Origin: Methanobrevibacter sp.
GTDB taxonomy: Archaea > Methanobacteriota > Methanobacteria > Methanobacteriales > Methanobacteriaceae
Length of the DNA: 53,135 nucleotides
Reading direction: 5' to 3'
Assembly (NCBI RefSeq): GCF_017410345.1
Contig: NZ_JAFQQZ010000048.1
Coordinates: forward strand, 1-53,135
Shown piece after piece: positions 36,621 to 44,883 of this stretch. The translations under genes and the position numbers were made by a program. Under the pieces are notes generated by a model. The model searched no databases, was not told the origin of the DNA, and saw nothing but the letters and a program-made list of their open reading frames with translations. Position 1 is the first letter of the stretch. Each line of letters starts with the position of its first letter.

Positions 36621-37092
36621 AATATTTTTCCAATATCTAAAATTAAATTAGTAAAAACTGGAATATAAGTTTTTTCTCAAAAATAACATCAATATTGACT
36701 TAAAATTGAAAAATAATGATAATTTATAAACTATTTATTATAAATAGTAAAATTAACAGTTTAATTATAATTTTACAGAATTAAATCAATTTTACAATTC
36801 ATCAATATTGGATTTAAAATATCTAAAAATAATAAATGTGTTGATTGATTGAAAAAAACGTGTTTGTATACAGGAAAAACAATTGGGGATTTGTCTTTCC
36901 TGCATATATAAAATGAGGACAACTATGAAATAAAAAGAAATAGTACAATTGGATTTCAATCGTACCTACTATTATGTTTGTTATAATCGTTTATAAAGAT
37001 TTCCGAGTGTAAGCGCTTGCTTGCATGCTCAAATAAGGATTTTAAGGATGGAGAGAGAGTTTTAGTTTTGTTTGTGATGTATAGAATAATTT
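36621..37092. other. Gene-free AT-rich stretch at the edge of the defence island
   Basis: No coding region is visible. A hairpin with 11 of 12 paired bases lies at 36871-36902 (arms beginning CAGGAAA and ending TTTCCTG) around a GGGG-containing loop. A short less AT-rich patch follows near 37000-37050. The 11-bp repeat array begins at its right end. Confidence 0.5.
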
Positions 37093-37246
37093 TGATAGAT
37101 ATATGATAGATATTAGATAGATATTTAATAGCTATTTGATGGATAAGTGATAGATAAGTGATAGTTAGTTAATAGATATATTATTGATATTTAATATCTA
37201 CTTGATAGATAAGTGATAGATATATGATTACTATTAGATAGATAAC
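37093..37246. repeat. Tandem array of fourteen 11-bp units
   Basis: The block splits without gaps into 14 units of 11 bases with consensus TGATAGATATT or TGATAGATAAG. Examples are TGATAGATATA, AGATAGATATT, TGATAGATAAG and TAATAGATATA. The array ends exactly one base before the stop codon of the beta-rich protein gene at 37247. Eleven is not a multiple of three and no frame is open, so it is not coding. The period is close to one DNA helical turn. Confidence 0.85.
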
Positions 37247-37669
37247 TTAATCTTCAAAGTGGTCATCAAGCAGATTGTTTATCTCTCTAAAATACTTGAT
37301 TTTAATTTCAGCTGCAGTATTTCCGAATCTTTCAAAACCTACATCTGCATCTTTCAATTCATCTTTGGAAATAGGAGTGGTTAAAAGATTGATTGAACTT
37401 TTTTTAAATAGATAATATCCATTATACCCTTTTTCCATTGTATCTATTCTATCTTCCATTATTCCGCTTGCAACTATAGCATTATTGTACTGGAACAATA
37501 TTAAAGTACCTTCAGGATCTGCTACATTGTTTTTATAGAAATGAAATTTGGCATCTGAAGGTAGCTTTTGTGTGAAAAAGTTTTTCATGGCTTCTTCATC
37601 TTCAAAATCATAATCAGACGAAGAAGTTGGTAATATTCTGATTTGTCTTACTCTTTTTTTAGGGTACAT
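37247..37669 (-). CDS. Beta-rich protein of unknown function, last gene of the DndD-like operon
   Basis: I do not recognise this 140-residue protein with certainty. It begins MYPKKRVRQIRILP and has a core of alternating strands (FHFYKNNVADPEGTLILFQY, NAIVASGIMEDR, GYYLFKKSSINLLTTPISKDEL). The core resembles PUA/ASCH/EVE-like folds that read modified nucleic acids, but that is only a visual resemblance. I start at the second ATG, which has GGGGAT in front; the first ATG at 37681 lies inside the end of the preceding gene. Overlap or near-contact with the upstream gene shows it belongs to the operon. Confidence 0.7.
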   Translation of the reverse strand: MYPKKRVRQIRILPTSSSDYDFEDEEAMKNFFTQKLPSDAKFHFYKNNVADPEGTLILFQYNNAIVASGIMEDRIDTMEKGYNGYYLFKKSSINLLTTPISKDELKDADVGFERFGNTAAEIKIKYFREINNLLDDHFED

Positions 37670-37670
37670 T

Positions 37671-38366
37671 TTAATCCCCATATAAATTTACTATCCATTT
37701 AATCCAAGATCTAACTGACATTGCTCTTCTTTTTAAAGTAACATCTGAAGAAACATTATAAATTTTATTCTTTTTTAAAATATCAAAAATTTCATCTGAA
37801 GTAGGTATTCTCTGGTAATCTAAATAAAATCGAAATACATCATGGAAAGGTTTATGTTGCAAAATCAATTTTACAATAGCTAAATTCCTTTCTTTAATAT
37901 CTAATGAAAAGACCCCCAATCCAATTTGATTTAAACTTCTTTGCTTAGATTTTTCATGATTTATTAATCCCAAATACATTCCAGCAGAAATATAAAAACT
38001 ATATTGTCGAGGATTAATATCAAACATTTTCATTATTTGTTCTCTACTTAAAGATTTATGTTGATACAATTTTTCACAAATTTCAATAAAAATTTCAAAA
38101 ATATCTGCTTGTGGGAAAGGGATTTTTGGTTCTCTTATAATGGGAACTGATTTAAAAATAGCTAAAACTTCTTCAAAACTAAATAAAACTTTTTGATTTC
38201 TTTTTATAGAATAATATTCGCTTTTATTTAAAAAGATAGGAGTGCGATCAAAATAAATTATATTTCCTTCTGAATCAATTAATGACCCATTAAAAAAATA
38301 TTCTTCTATATCTGCTGTTTTATCAGCATCTTTAATTTCTATTAAAGAATAAGATTTTTTATCCAT
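37671..38366 (-). CDS. Winged-helix-like protein (DUF7226-like), DndD-like operon
   Basis: The 231 residues have a beta-rich N-terminal half (SYSLIEIKDADKTADIEEYF, IYFDRTPIFLNKSEYY). The second half is helical with winged-helix character (SREQIMKMFDINPRQYSFYISAGMYLGLINHEK) and ends with ERNLAIVKLIL...LKRRAMSVRSWIKWIVNLYG. The closing R-x-x-T/S-x-x-SW-x-x-W-like motif is, from memory, typical of DUF7226 modules attached to nucleases in defence operons. It is probably a DNA-binding or specificity subunit. It has its own GGAG site and is separated from the upstream gene by a 48-base gap containing a hairpin. Confidence 0.7.
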   Translation of the reverse strand: MDKKSYSLIEIKDADKTADIEEYFFNGSLIDSEGNIIYFDRTPIFLNKSEYYSIKRNQKVLFSFEEVLAIFKSVPIIREPKIPFPQADIFEIFIEICEKLYQHKSLSREQIMKMFDINPRQYSFYISAGMYLGLINHEKSKQRSLNQIGLGVFSLDIKERNLAIVKLILQHKPFHDVFRFYLDYQRIPTSDEIFDILKKNKIYNVSSDVTLKRRAMSVRSWIKWIVNLYGD

Positions 38367-38387
38367 TTTTACTCCAAAAAATAAAGA

Positions 38388-38412
38388 ATAATAGTTTATA
38401 AAAAACTATTAT
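38388..38412 (-). terminator. Intra-operon hairpin
   Basis: ATAATAGTTT (38388-38397) and AAACTATTAT (38403-38412) form a 10-bp perfect stem with a five-base loop. On the minus strand it is followed by TCTTTATTTTTT and then the ribosome-binding site of the next gene. It may partly terminate or process the operon transcript. Confidence 0.45.
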
Positions 38413-38414
38413 AC

Positions 38415-38879
38415 TTATAAATCCATTTCTTCAATTTTTTTAATGATTTTATCATCTTTATTCAACTTTAGAATATGTATCCTTAAAGTTTCGATAAAAT
38501 CATCTTCACTACCTACATATGCTGAATTTAAAAAGTCTAATCCTCCATTAGCATACTGTTCGGCAACATCAAATATTTCAGAACTATCTTCTGCCAACAC
38601 GTGTATCCCTTTCTCAGATTTAGTAATAGCTAATGCATTAATCAAAGAAGGTAAATTTTTCCCAAAGTTCTCTGCATTTAGGAAATTATCTTTAGTTTCA
38701 ATCGGAAGCTTAATGTTCTTCATATATCCATAAGCTAAAGCTAAAGTAAAAATATCCCTAGCAAAATATTTATTTTTTTTATTTAAAGGACCAGAACGTT
38801 CTAATAAATTTTTATATGTGGTATTAGTACCTTTTTCACGGTTTAACCTATTTGAAACACTTAATTCAGATTTGGCCAT
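38415..38879 (-). CDS. Helical protein of unknown function, partner of the DndD-like ATPase
   Basis: The 154-residue protein begins MAKSELSVSNRLNREKG. It is predicted mostly helical, with FARDIFTLALAYGYMKN, NLPSLINALAITKSEKG and EIFDVAEQYANGGLDFL. Genes of this size follow dndD in phosphorothioation operons (dndE), but I cannot match the DndE motif, so the likeness is positional. Its start overlaps the end of the ATPase gene by 14 bases, so the two are translated together and probably interact. A TTG nine bases upstream is a weaker start. Confidence 0.7.
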   Translation of the reverse strand: MAKSELSVSNRLNREKGTNTTYKNLLERSGPLNKKNKYFARDIFTLALAYGYMKNIKLPIETKDNFLNAENFGKNLPSLINALAITKSEKGIHVLAEDSSEIFDVAEQYANGGLDFLNSAYVGSEDDFIETLRIHILKLNKDDKIIKKIEEMDL

Positions 38880-40863
38880 GTTTAACAATCTCCGTTTTAT
38901 CCTCTGAAGGTTTTAATTCGTATTCATCTACAATATTCTTTAACATATTAGCTCTCACATCATCAGTATATTGACTATCTGTAAATAAGAAAACAATTTG
39001 TTTATCTTTAGTGAAATTATGTAAATCTTTAATAAAATCAATTCTTTTACCTTTATCCAATTTTTCTAAAGGTGCATCAATAATTAAAGGAATTTCAAAT
39101 CCGCTTAAACTATGTAATGCCATCATGAAAGATAAAGCTAACAAACTCTCTTCACCATCAGACAAATCTCCAGGATTAATATCCCTACCAGATGATTTGG
39201 TAATTTTAATTTTATAATTTTCTTCAATAGTTACATCAGTATACTTTCCATATTGCCAATCAATACCGATAAATTGGTCTCGAATCTTATCATTAACTTT
39301 TCCACGAATATGTGATTGAACATTATTTTTCAAGTCAGTGATAGTTCCCATAGCTTGCTCACAAAATTTGATTTTATTGCTTAAAACTTTTAATTCACCA
39401 TCAAGAACTTCAGATCTATCACGTTCATCTTTTAATTTTTTGATTTCATTATCCAAACTAGAAACTTTAGAACTTAACTGAATATTCTCTTGTCTAAGCC
39501 TATCTCTCTCTTGTTTATTTTTTTGAAGATGTTTTTCATATTGTTCTACTTCTTCTAAATCAAAAGAAGCTAATTCTTTTGATATTGACTCTATTTGGGT
39601 ATCTAAAGTAACTTTTCTGGCTTTAGCAGTTATAATATTCTCTCTAAGAGTTTCGATTTTTGGAAGGTCTTTTAATCTTTTAATAACATCTTTTATATCA
39701 TAATAATCCTTATAGAATGTTTCTACCTTGACTCCGCTAGTGCCTCTTAACCTTTTTTTAAGTTCTTCAACACATTCAGGATGATCTGCAAGTTTAGTAC
39801 CACAAATACAATATCCATCTTCTAAAATATCATTCAATAAGTCTCTTTCAATTTCAGGAGGGGCTGTTTTCTTCTCTCTAGCTTCATCAGCAATTTCTAT
39901 AGATTTAGTTAATTCATCAAATAAAACAGTTAAAGGGAATAATTCTAAAATAAGAGATTCATACTCTTTTGTATCATTTTTAATATTGTTTTTAACTGTT
40001 TCTAATTCATTTTCTAAAGAATTTCTATTAGCATTTAATTCCTTTGCATAATCTGAATCTACTTTTTCGAGTAGATCACTATAATGTGTAATATTATTAA
40101 CTGCAATATCAACTAAATCGTGATTATCAGAAATCTTTTTCTCTTTTTGAGCTTTTTCCTTAATTTTTTCCTCAATAAGTTTATTATAATTTTTTTGTCC
40201 TTTAGGTTTTTTATCTTTATATCGGTTATTAAGTGTAGTGTATGTTCCACTTAAATGATTAGAAACATCATTTATTAAATCTATTTGGGAAATTTCTTCA
40301 ATGGAATTTTTTAAGCTTAAATCTGAATCATCTTCAAAATAATTAGCCAATGTTGCTCCATTAAAGAAGAAATATTGGAACATATCACGAGGGATCTTAG
40401 TTTCAATTTCATAAATAGCCAAATCATCTTCTTTAATTTCTTTATCAGTTTCTTCTACAATTAGATAACTTTCATAAGGTGATTGCCAATCCGCAGTACC
40501 CCATTTTTGGAAAGGTAATTCCCTACTTACAACAAAATATTTTTTAATTAAATCCCCATATTCATCTTCTTCAAAATAGTAAAATCGTATTTTAACACTA
40601 ACTAAAACTTCAGCTACAGAACTATTTTCCTCTTCAACTTCACTAGCTGCTCTTAAATTATATAATGGTTCAGATTTATCTCTTACATCATGAAGTTCTT
40701 CACCATATAAACACCAAGTAAAAGCATTTACAAGAGAAGTTTTACCACTACCATTATTAGCCAAAATAATAGTCAAATTCTCTTCATCATTGTAGCCAAA
40801 ATTTACCTTCTGAGTACCATAAAAAGGCCTAAAATTAGTTATTTCAATAAAATCTAAAAACAT
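38866..40863 (-). CDS. DndD-like SMC-type ATPase
   Basis: The 665 residues form an SMC/Rad50-type ABC ATPase. Walker A is ANNGSGKTS at 35-43, a long coiled coil spans about 225-520, the signature LSDGEE is at 567-572 and the Walker B region PLIIDAPLEKLD starts at 592. A cysteine cluster (C352, C354, C364) midway in the coil may bind metal, like the hinge cysteines of Rad50-type proteins. Length and layout match DndD, the ATPase of DNA phosphorothioation and related defence systems. It starts one base after a 55-residue gene whose end supplies its GGAGGA ribosome-binding site. No DndC-like sulfur gene is in the window. Confidence 0.85.
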   Translation of the reverse strand: MFLDFIEITNFRPFYGTQKVNFGYNDEENLTIILANNGSGKTSLVNAFTWCLYGEELHDVRDKSEPLYNLRAASEVEEENSSVAEVLVSVKIRFYYFEEDEYGDLIKKYFVVSRELPFQKWGTADWQSPYESYLIVEETDKEIKEDDLAIYEIETKIPRDMFQYFFFNGATLANYFEDDSDLSLKNSIEEISQIDLINDVSNHLSGTYTTLNNRYKDKKPKGQKNYNKLIEEKIKEKAQKEKKISDNHDLVDIAVNNITHYSDLLEKVDSDYAKELNANRNSLENELETVKNNIKNDTKEYESLILELFPLTVLFDELTKSIEIADEAREKKTAPPEIERDLLNDILEDGYCICGTKLADHPECVEELKKRLRGTSGVKVETFYKDYYDIKDVIKRLKDLPKIETLRENIITAKARKVTLDTQIESISKELASFDLEEVEQYEKHLQKNKQERDRLRQENIQLSSKVSSLDNEIKKLKDERDRSEVLDGELKVLSNKIKFCEQAMGTITDLKNNVQSHIRGKVNDKIRDQFIGIDWQYGKYTDVTIEENYKIKITKSSGRDINPGDLSDGEESLLALSFMMALHSLSGFEIPLIIDAPLEKLDKGKRIDFIKDLHNFTKDKQIVFLFTDSQYTDDVRANMLKNIVDEYELKPSEDKTEIVKHGQI

Positions 40864-40864
40864 A

Positions 40865-41032
40865 TTAGTCCTCCATAGAAGATTCTATCATATTTTCATA
40901 TTGGGCCTTATAACGATAATTATCAGGATTTCTTAACTCATATATAATAGCTTTAATGAAAAAATTTTTCATCTTCTCATCATAATCCGAATTTTCAATA
41001 TATTCAATTATTTCTAAACTATCATTTTTCAT
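40865..41032 (-). CDS. 55-residue acidic protein between helicase and ATPase genes
   Basis: The gene encodes MKNDSLEIIEYIENSDYDEK followed by a helix (MKNFFIKAIIYELRNPDNY) and ends IESSMED. Its ATG overlaps the helicase stop as ATGA, and its stop lies one base before the ATPase ATG, so coupling on both sides argues that it is real. The small size and acidic surface suggest an adaptor or a regulator of the helicase or ATPase; this is inference. I recognise no family. Confidence 0.75.
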   Translation of the reverse strand: MKNDSLEIIEYIENSDYDEKMKNFFIKAIIYELRNPDNYRYKAQYENMIESSMED

Positions 41033-43050
41033 CTATTTTCCTCCCATTTCTTCATAAATAATTTACTACATTCTACATAATTATCAGCTAAATCTGCATA
41101 TTCATCATATCGTTTTTGTTCATTTTTAATAATTCTCTTGATATAATCTGGCTCATTTTTAATATTTGGAAATACAACTAAATCAAAAATATTTGCCTTT
41201 TCTTTTCCAGGGCTCTTTCTTAAAACACGGCCTCTTCTTTGAACATGTTGACGTGAATTTAATGTGCTTGCCATTAAAATAGCTGTTTGAGTTGAAGGTA
41301 CATCAACACCTTCATCTAAACATTTAATACCAACCAAAACCTGGAAATATCCGCTTGAAAACAATCTTAATATACGATCTCTCTCTGACTCTCCATGAAC
41401 TTTCTTTGTGCTTTCTTCACCAGTAAACTGATGATTAGAAATACCTAATTCATTTAAATATTCTAAAATTTCCCTTTTTTGTTCACCAGTGCAGTAAATA
41501 ATTAAATCTTTAATATCTTTATTATTTCTTAAGAAATCTCTTAAGAAAGCCATTTTTGCTTCAGCATTATTTATAATATTCCTACGTTTTCTTTGAAAAC
41601 TTCTAAGAGCTTTTTCTTCTTTTTGAGTTAATTTTTCTTTACCTATAAATCGAGACATTTTATGAGTATAATACATATAATCTTCTAATTCGTTTTTATC
41701 CAGATCAATAAATTGAGGATAATAATTATAATGAGTTAAAAAACCATTTTGAATAGCTTTCTCTAAGTCATAAGTATATACTATTCCCCCAAAATAATCA
41801 TAAACTAAATCAGTTCTTTCAAAATCATCTTCAATTTCAGGAGTTGCACTTAAACCTAAACGATAATCATATTTATCAGGAATGAGACCTTTTCTAAACT
41901 CAGTTGCACCAATACCATGAACTTCATCAACTATGAGTAATATTTCACCATCATATAAATTGATTTTATCCATAAATTTCTTTCTTGCAAATGTATTAAA
42001 AGTGGTAAAAATAACTAATTTTCTATTTAGTCCAGATTCTAAATCTCCAATTGAAGCTAATAACTCTGAAGTCCAATTAGGATTGTCTCCATCAACATTT
42101 AAAAAATCACCTTTATAATCAAATAATTCTAAATTTCTTTCCCATTGACTTATTAAGTGTTTTTGAGGACAAACAATTACCGTCATTAATTGACTTTTTT
42201 TACTAGATAACTCATCAAAACAAGATAATGCAGTAAATGTTTTACCAGTCCCAGTTGCCATGGCAAAAATACCCTTCATATCATTATCTAACCAAGATTT
42301 TAATGCATCATTCTGATATTCTCTTAGTTTAGGTTTATGATTCAATGGTAATTCTTCTAATTCTTTTCTGGATTTTGGTGCTATTTCAACTAATTTTTTC
42401 TTAGTGGCTTCAGGAACTTCAAAAATAGCTAATGAAGGATCTAATCCTTTCCAAAAATTTTCAAAATCTTTTTTATCATCTTCCATATATTCTGGATTTT
42501 TCCAACTGAAAAATACTTTTAAAGATTCTATATTATTTTTCCAACCATATGCAGTTTCATTAACAGATCCATTAAATAGCAACGAATCTCCCAATTCATC
42601 ATACATAATACCTATTTTAGAATGTAACATTCCATTAGAATAAGATCCATCACTTTTTTTATTTATTCCTATTTTAACTTCTAAATACCCATTAGCAACC
42701 ATCCATCCAAGGACTTTGACATGATTTCTAACTAATTCATCTTCAATAGAATTATAATCTCTTAAAAATTTCTCATCGATAATATTCTTTAAATCTTCAG
42801 AATTATTTATAGATTTTAAATCTTCTTCATCTAATTGAGCGCCACAAATTAATCTCATATGTCCATTATTTTTTATAAATTTATCAATACCACGAGCAGC
42901 CACTGCAAGACTTGTAGAACTGAAAAAACCAGAAATACGATCATATCTAATAGATTCTGATAAAACTTTATTATAAAAATCGTTAACGATATCTGAATTA
43001 GCGGAGTTATAACTAGGCTTGATTTCAGATTGAATTTCTTTAAATGACAT
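41029..43050 (-). CDS. Superfamily 2 helicase with N-terminal PLD-like nuclease domain
   Basis: The 673 residues start with a phospholipase D-like domain (about 15-205), with H143-x-K145 in MLHSKIGIM and the following NGSVNETAYGW (N160, S162, N164). The SF2 helicase core follows. It has Walker A MATGTGKT at 264-271, DEVH at 375-378, SATP at 401-404, CLDEGVDVPS and the arginine-finger motif VQRRGRVLRKS. One polypeptide thus combines DNA translocation with a possible nuclease. It leads the six-gene operon and probably acts as its effector or restriction arm. PLD helicases of this type are common in defence loci. Confidence 0.88.
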   Translation of the reverse strand: MSFKEIQSEIKPSYNSANSDIVNDFYNKVLSESIRYDRISGFFSSTSLAVAARGIDKFIKNNGHMRLICGAQLDEEDLKSINNSEDLKNIIDEKFLRDYNSIEDELVRNHVKVLGWMVANGYLEVKIGINKKSDGSYSNGMLHSKIGIMYDELGDSLLFNGSVNETAYGWKNNIESLKVFFSWKNPEYMEDDKKDFENFWKGLDPSLAIFEVPEATKKKLVEIAPKSRKELEELPLNHKPKLREYQNDALKSWLDNDMKGIFAMATGTGKTFTALSCFDELSSKKSQLMTVIVCPQKHLISQWERNLELFDYKGDFLNVDGDNPNWTSELLASIGDLESGLNRKLVIFTTFNTFARKKFMDKINLYDGEILLIVDEVHGIGATEFRKGLIPDKYDYRLGLSATPEIEDDFERTDLVYDYFGGIVYTYDLEKAIQNGFLTHYNYYPQFIDLDKNELEDYMYYTHKMSRFIGKEKLTQKEEKALRSFQRKRRNIINNAEAKMAFLRDFLRNNKDIKDLIIYCTGEQKREILEYLNELGISNHQFTGEESTKKVHGESERDRILRLFSSGYFQVLVGIKCLDEGVDVPSTQTAILMASTLNSRQHVQRRGRVLRKSPGKEKANIFDLVVFPNIKNEPDYIKRIIKNEQKRYDEYADLADNYVECSKLFMKKWEENR

Positions 43051-43579
43051 AATTTAACCTTTTTATTCGTTAATTAAAAAATTACGAAACAATTACAATT
43101 TCCCCATTTGACATCAATATTAATATTATGTTGTAAAATAATATAAATCTTACTAAAAAGTTCTTAAATTGGATATTTAGAACATAAATCAAATATTTTC
43201 AAAAATATAGAAAAATTAGAAAAAATTAAATGATTTAAAAAGATTTAAATCGTTTTTAATAAAATATAAATTCTTTTTTAGATCTAAAACAAAAAGATCA
43301 TAAAGATCAAATCGATTAAGTAATATATTGTAAACTATTTATGAATTAAAGATTAGATCTTTTAGAAAAATATTGATATGTTCAATATTAAAATTAATAT
43401 ACTAAAAATTATTTGAAAAAGATAGGAATTTTAAACAAAATATTAATAATTTAATAATTTATTTAAAATATGTTCAATTATAAAGTTTGATCCAAAAATC
43501 AACTGTTTTAAAATTCGATCGAAACTATTAAATAAGATCAAAACCTATATATTTTTGTAAAGTATAGGAGGTGATATTA
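43051..43579. other. 529-bp divergent intergenic region rich in GATC
   Basis: This stretch separates the helicase operon from the radical SAM gene and must hold both promoters. Seven GATC sites fall between 43281 and 43539 (43281, 43296, 43305, 43356, 43489, 43517, 43536), several as AAGATCA. A GATTTAAA/TTTAAATC hairpin followed by T residues lies at 43232-43257. No reading frame is convincing. Confidence 0.6.
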
Positions 43580-44875
43580 ATGTTCGAAGATTGGATAACA
43601 GATGATGTTAAATGTGTCTTACTAGTGGAACCTAATTTTCCAATTCCTGGAAAAAGTAGAAACCACTCTAATTTTTTACCTATTGGACTTTTAAAAATCG
43701 CTTCCTATTTAAGAGAAAAGGATATTAAAATCAAATTAATCCGTTTTGAAGAACCTAAATTGGATTATGCCCAAACCACTTTGGATTTTGGAGATACAAA
43801 TGAAGTAGAAGATGGATTTAAACCCGATTTAATCTGTGTAACTTCTATTTTTACTTACTGGTCCAAATATGTTAAAAATGCTGTACAATACTACAAACAT
43901 AAATTTAAGAATACTCCAATTATTGTAGGAGGTATTTATGCATCTTTAATGCCAGATCACTGTAAGGAATATACCGGCTGCGATGATGTAATTCTTGGAA
44001 CAATACCAGAAGCTGAAAAACTAATCCCTGCATATGATTTAGTTGATGTGGATTATCAGATTCTACACACTACTAGAGGTTGTATACGTAAGTGTGGGTT
44101 CTGTGGAACTTACATTATAGAACCAGAATGGCTATGTAAAAAAAGCATTAAAGATGAAATTGTTAAGAAAAAGCTAATCTTTTATGATAACAATCTTTTA
44201 GCAAATTATTATATTGAAGATATTTTAGATGAGTTAATTGAACTTAAAAAAGAGAAAAAAATAACTTATGTAGAATCACAATCCGGATTTGATGGCCGTA
44301 TAATGTTAAAAAATCCTCATTTAGCTAAAAAACTAAAAGACGCTGGATTTAAAAATCCAAAAATAGCTTGGGATCACAGTGCAAAACAAGCAAAATACAT
44401 CAAAAAACAAGTTGATTTATTAGTAGACGCAGGATTTAAGGAAAAGGAAATCAGCATTTTCATGATTTACAATTACGACCTAGACTACAATGAAATGGAA
44501 GAAAAAAGAGTAAATTGTGCAAATTGGGGAGTGCAAATAACCGATTGTCGTTATAGGCCTTTGGATCAAACATTTGATGAATACAGTCCAAGTAAACACA
44601 AAGGCCAGACTGAAGAAGATTATCATATCAACGAAAATTGGACAGATCAAGAAATAAGAAAATTCAGGAGAAACATTAGAAGACATAATATTTGTATGAG
44701 ACACGAGGTAGATTTCCACTCTACATTACTTGAAAGAAAAAAAGTTCCTCAAGAGGATGCTAAAAAGTACAGAGAAATGAATTATGAGGAAGTAAAAGAT
44801 GATTTACCAGATGCATGGACTCCTTTTAAGTTCCATGAAGCAAATGAACAAGATTATTTTGAATTAAAAAATTAG
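43580..44875 (+). CDS. B12-binding-type radical SAM protein
   Basis: The 431 residues begin with a domain resembling the cobalamin-binding fold (about 10-150, FLPIGLLKIASYLREK, PDLICVTSIFTYWSKYV, TPIIVGGIYASLMPDHC), without an obvious DxHxxG motif. The radical SAM domain follows, with the cluster cysteines C168, C172 and C175 in TTRGCIRKCGFCG. A C-terminal domain is basic and helical. I start at MFEDW, five bases after an AGGAGGTGA site; a GTG nine bases upstream lies within that site. Such enzymes make difficult methyl or sulfur-type modifications; the substrate is unknown. It is divergent from the helicase operon. Confidence 0.85.
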   Translation: MFEDWITDDVKCVLLVEPNFPIPGKSRNHSNFLPIGLLKIASYLREKDIKIKLIRFEEPKLDYAQTTLDFGDTNEVEDGFKPDLICVTSIFTYWSKYVKNAVQYYKHKFKNTPIIVGGIYASLMPDHCKEYTGCDDVILGTIPEAEKLIPAYDLVDVDYQILHTTRGCIRKCGFCGTYIIEPEWLCKKSIKDEIVKKKLIFYDNNLLANYYIEDILDELIELKKEKKITYVESQSGFDGRIMLKNPHLAKKLKDAGFKNPKIAWDHSAKQAKYIKKQVDLLVDAGFKEKEISIFMIYNYDLDYNEMEEKRVNCANWGVQITDCRYRPLDQTFDEYSPSKHKGQTEEDYHINENWTDQEIRKFRRNIRRHNICMRHEVDFHSTLLERKKVPQEDAKKYREMNYEEVKDDLPDAWTPFKFHEANEQDYFELKN

Positions 44876-44883
44876 AGGTTAAT

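Noticed and set aside
37093-37246. Repeat array as a CRISPR
   Set aside because: The units are 11 bases, contiguous and without spacers, and no cas genes are visible.
37247-43050. A standard Dnd phosphorothioation system
   Set aside because: No cysteine desulfurase, no PAPS-reductase-like DndC, no DndB and no recognisable DndE; only the ATPase resembles DndD.
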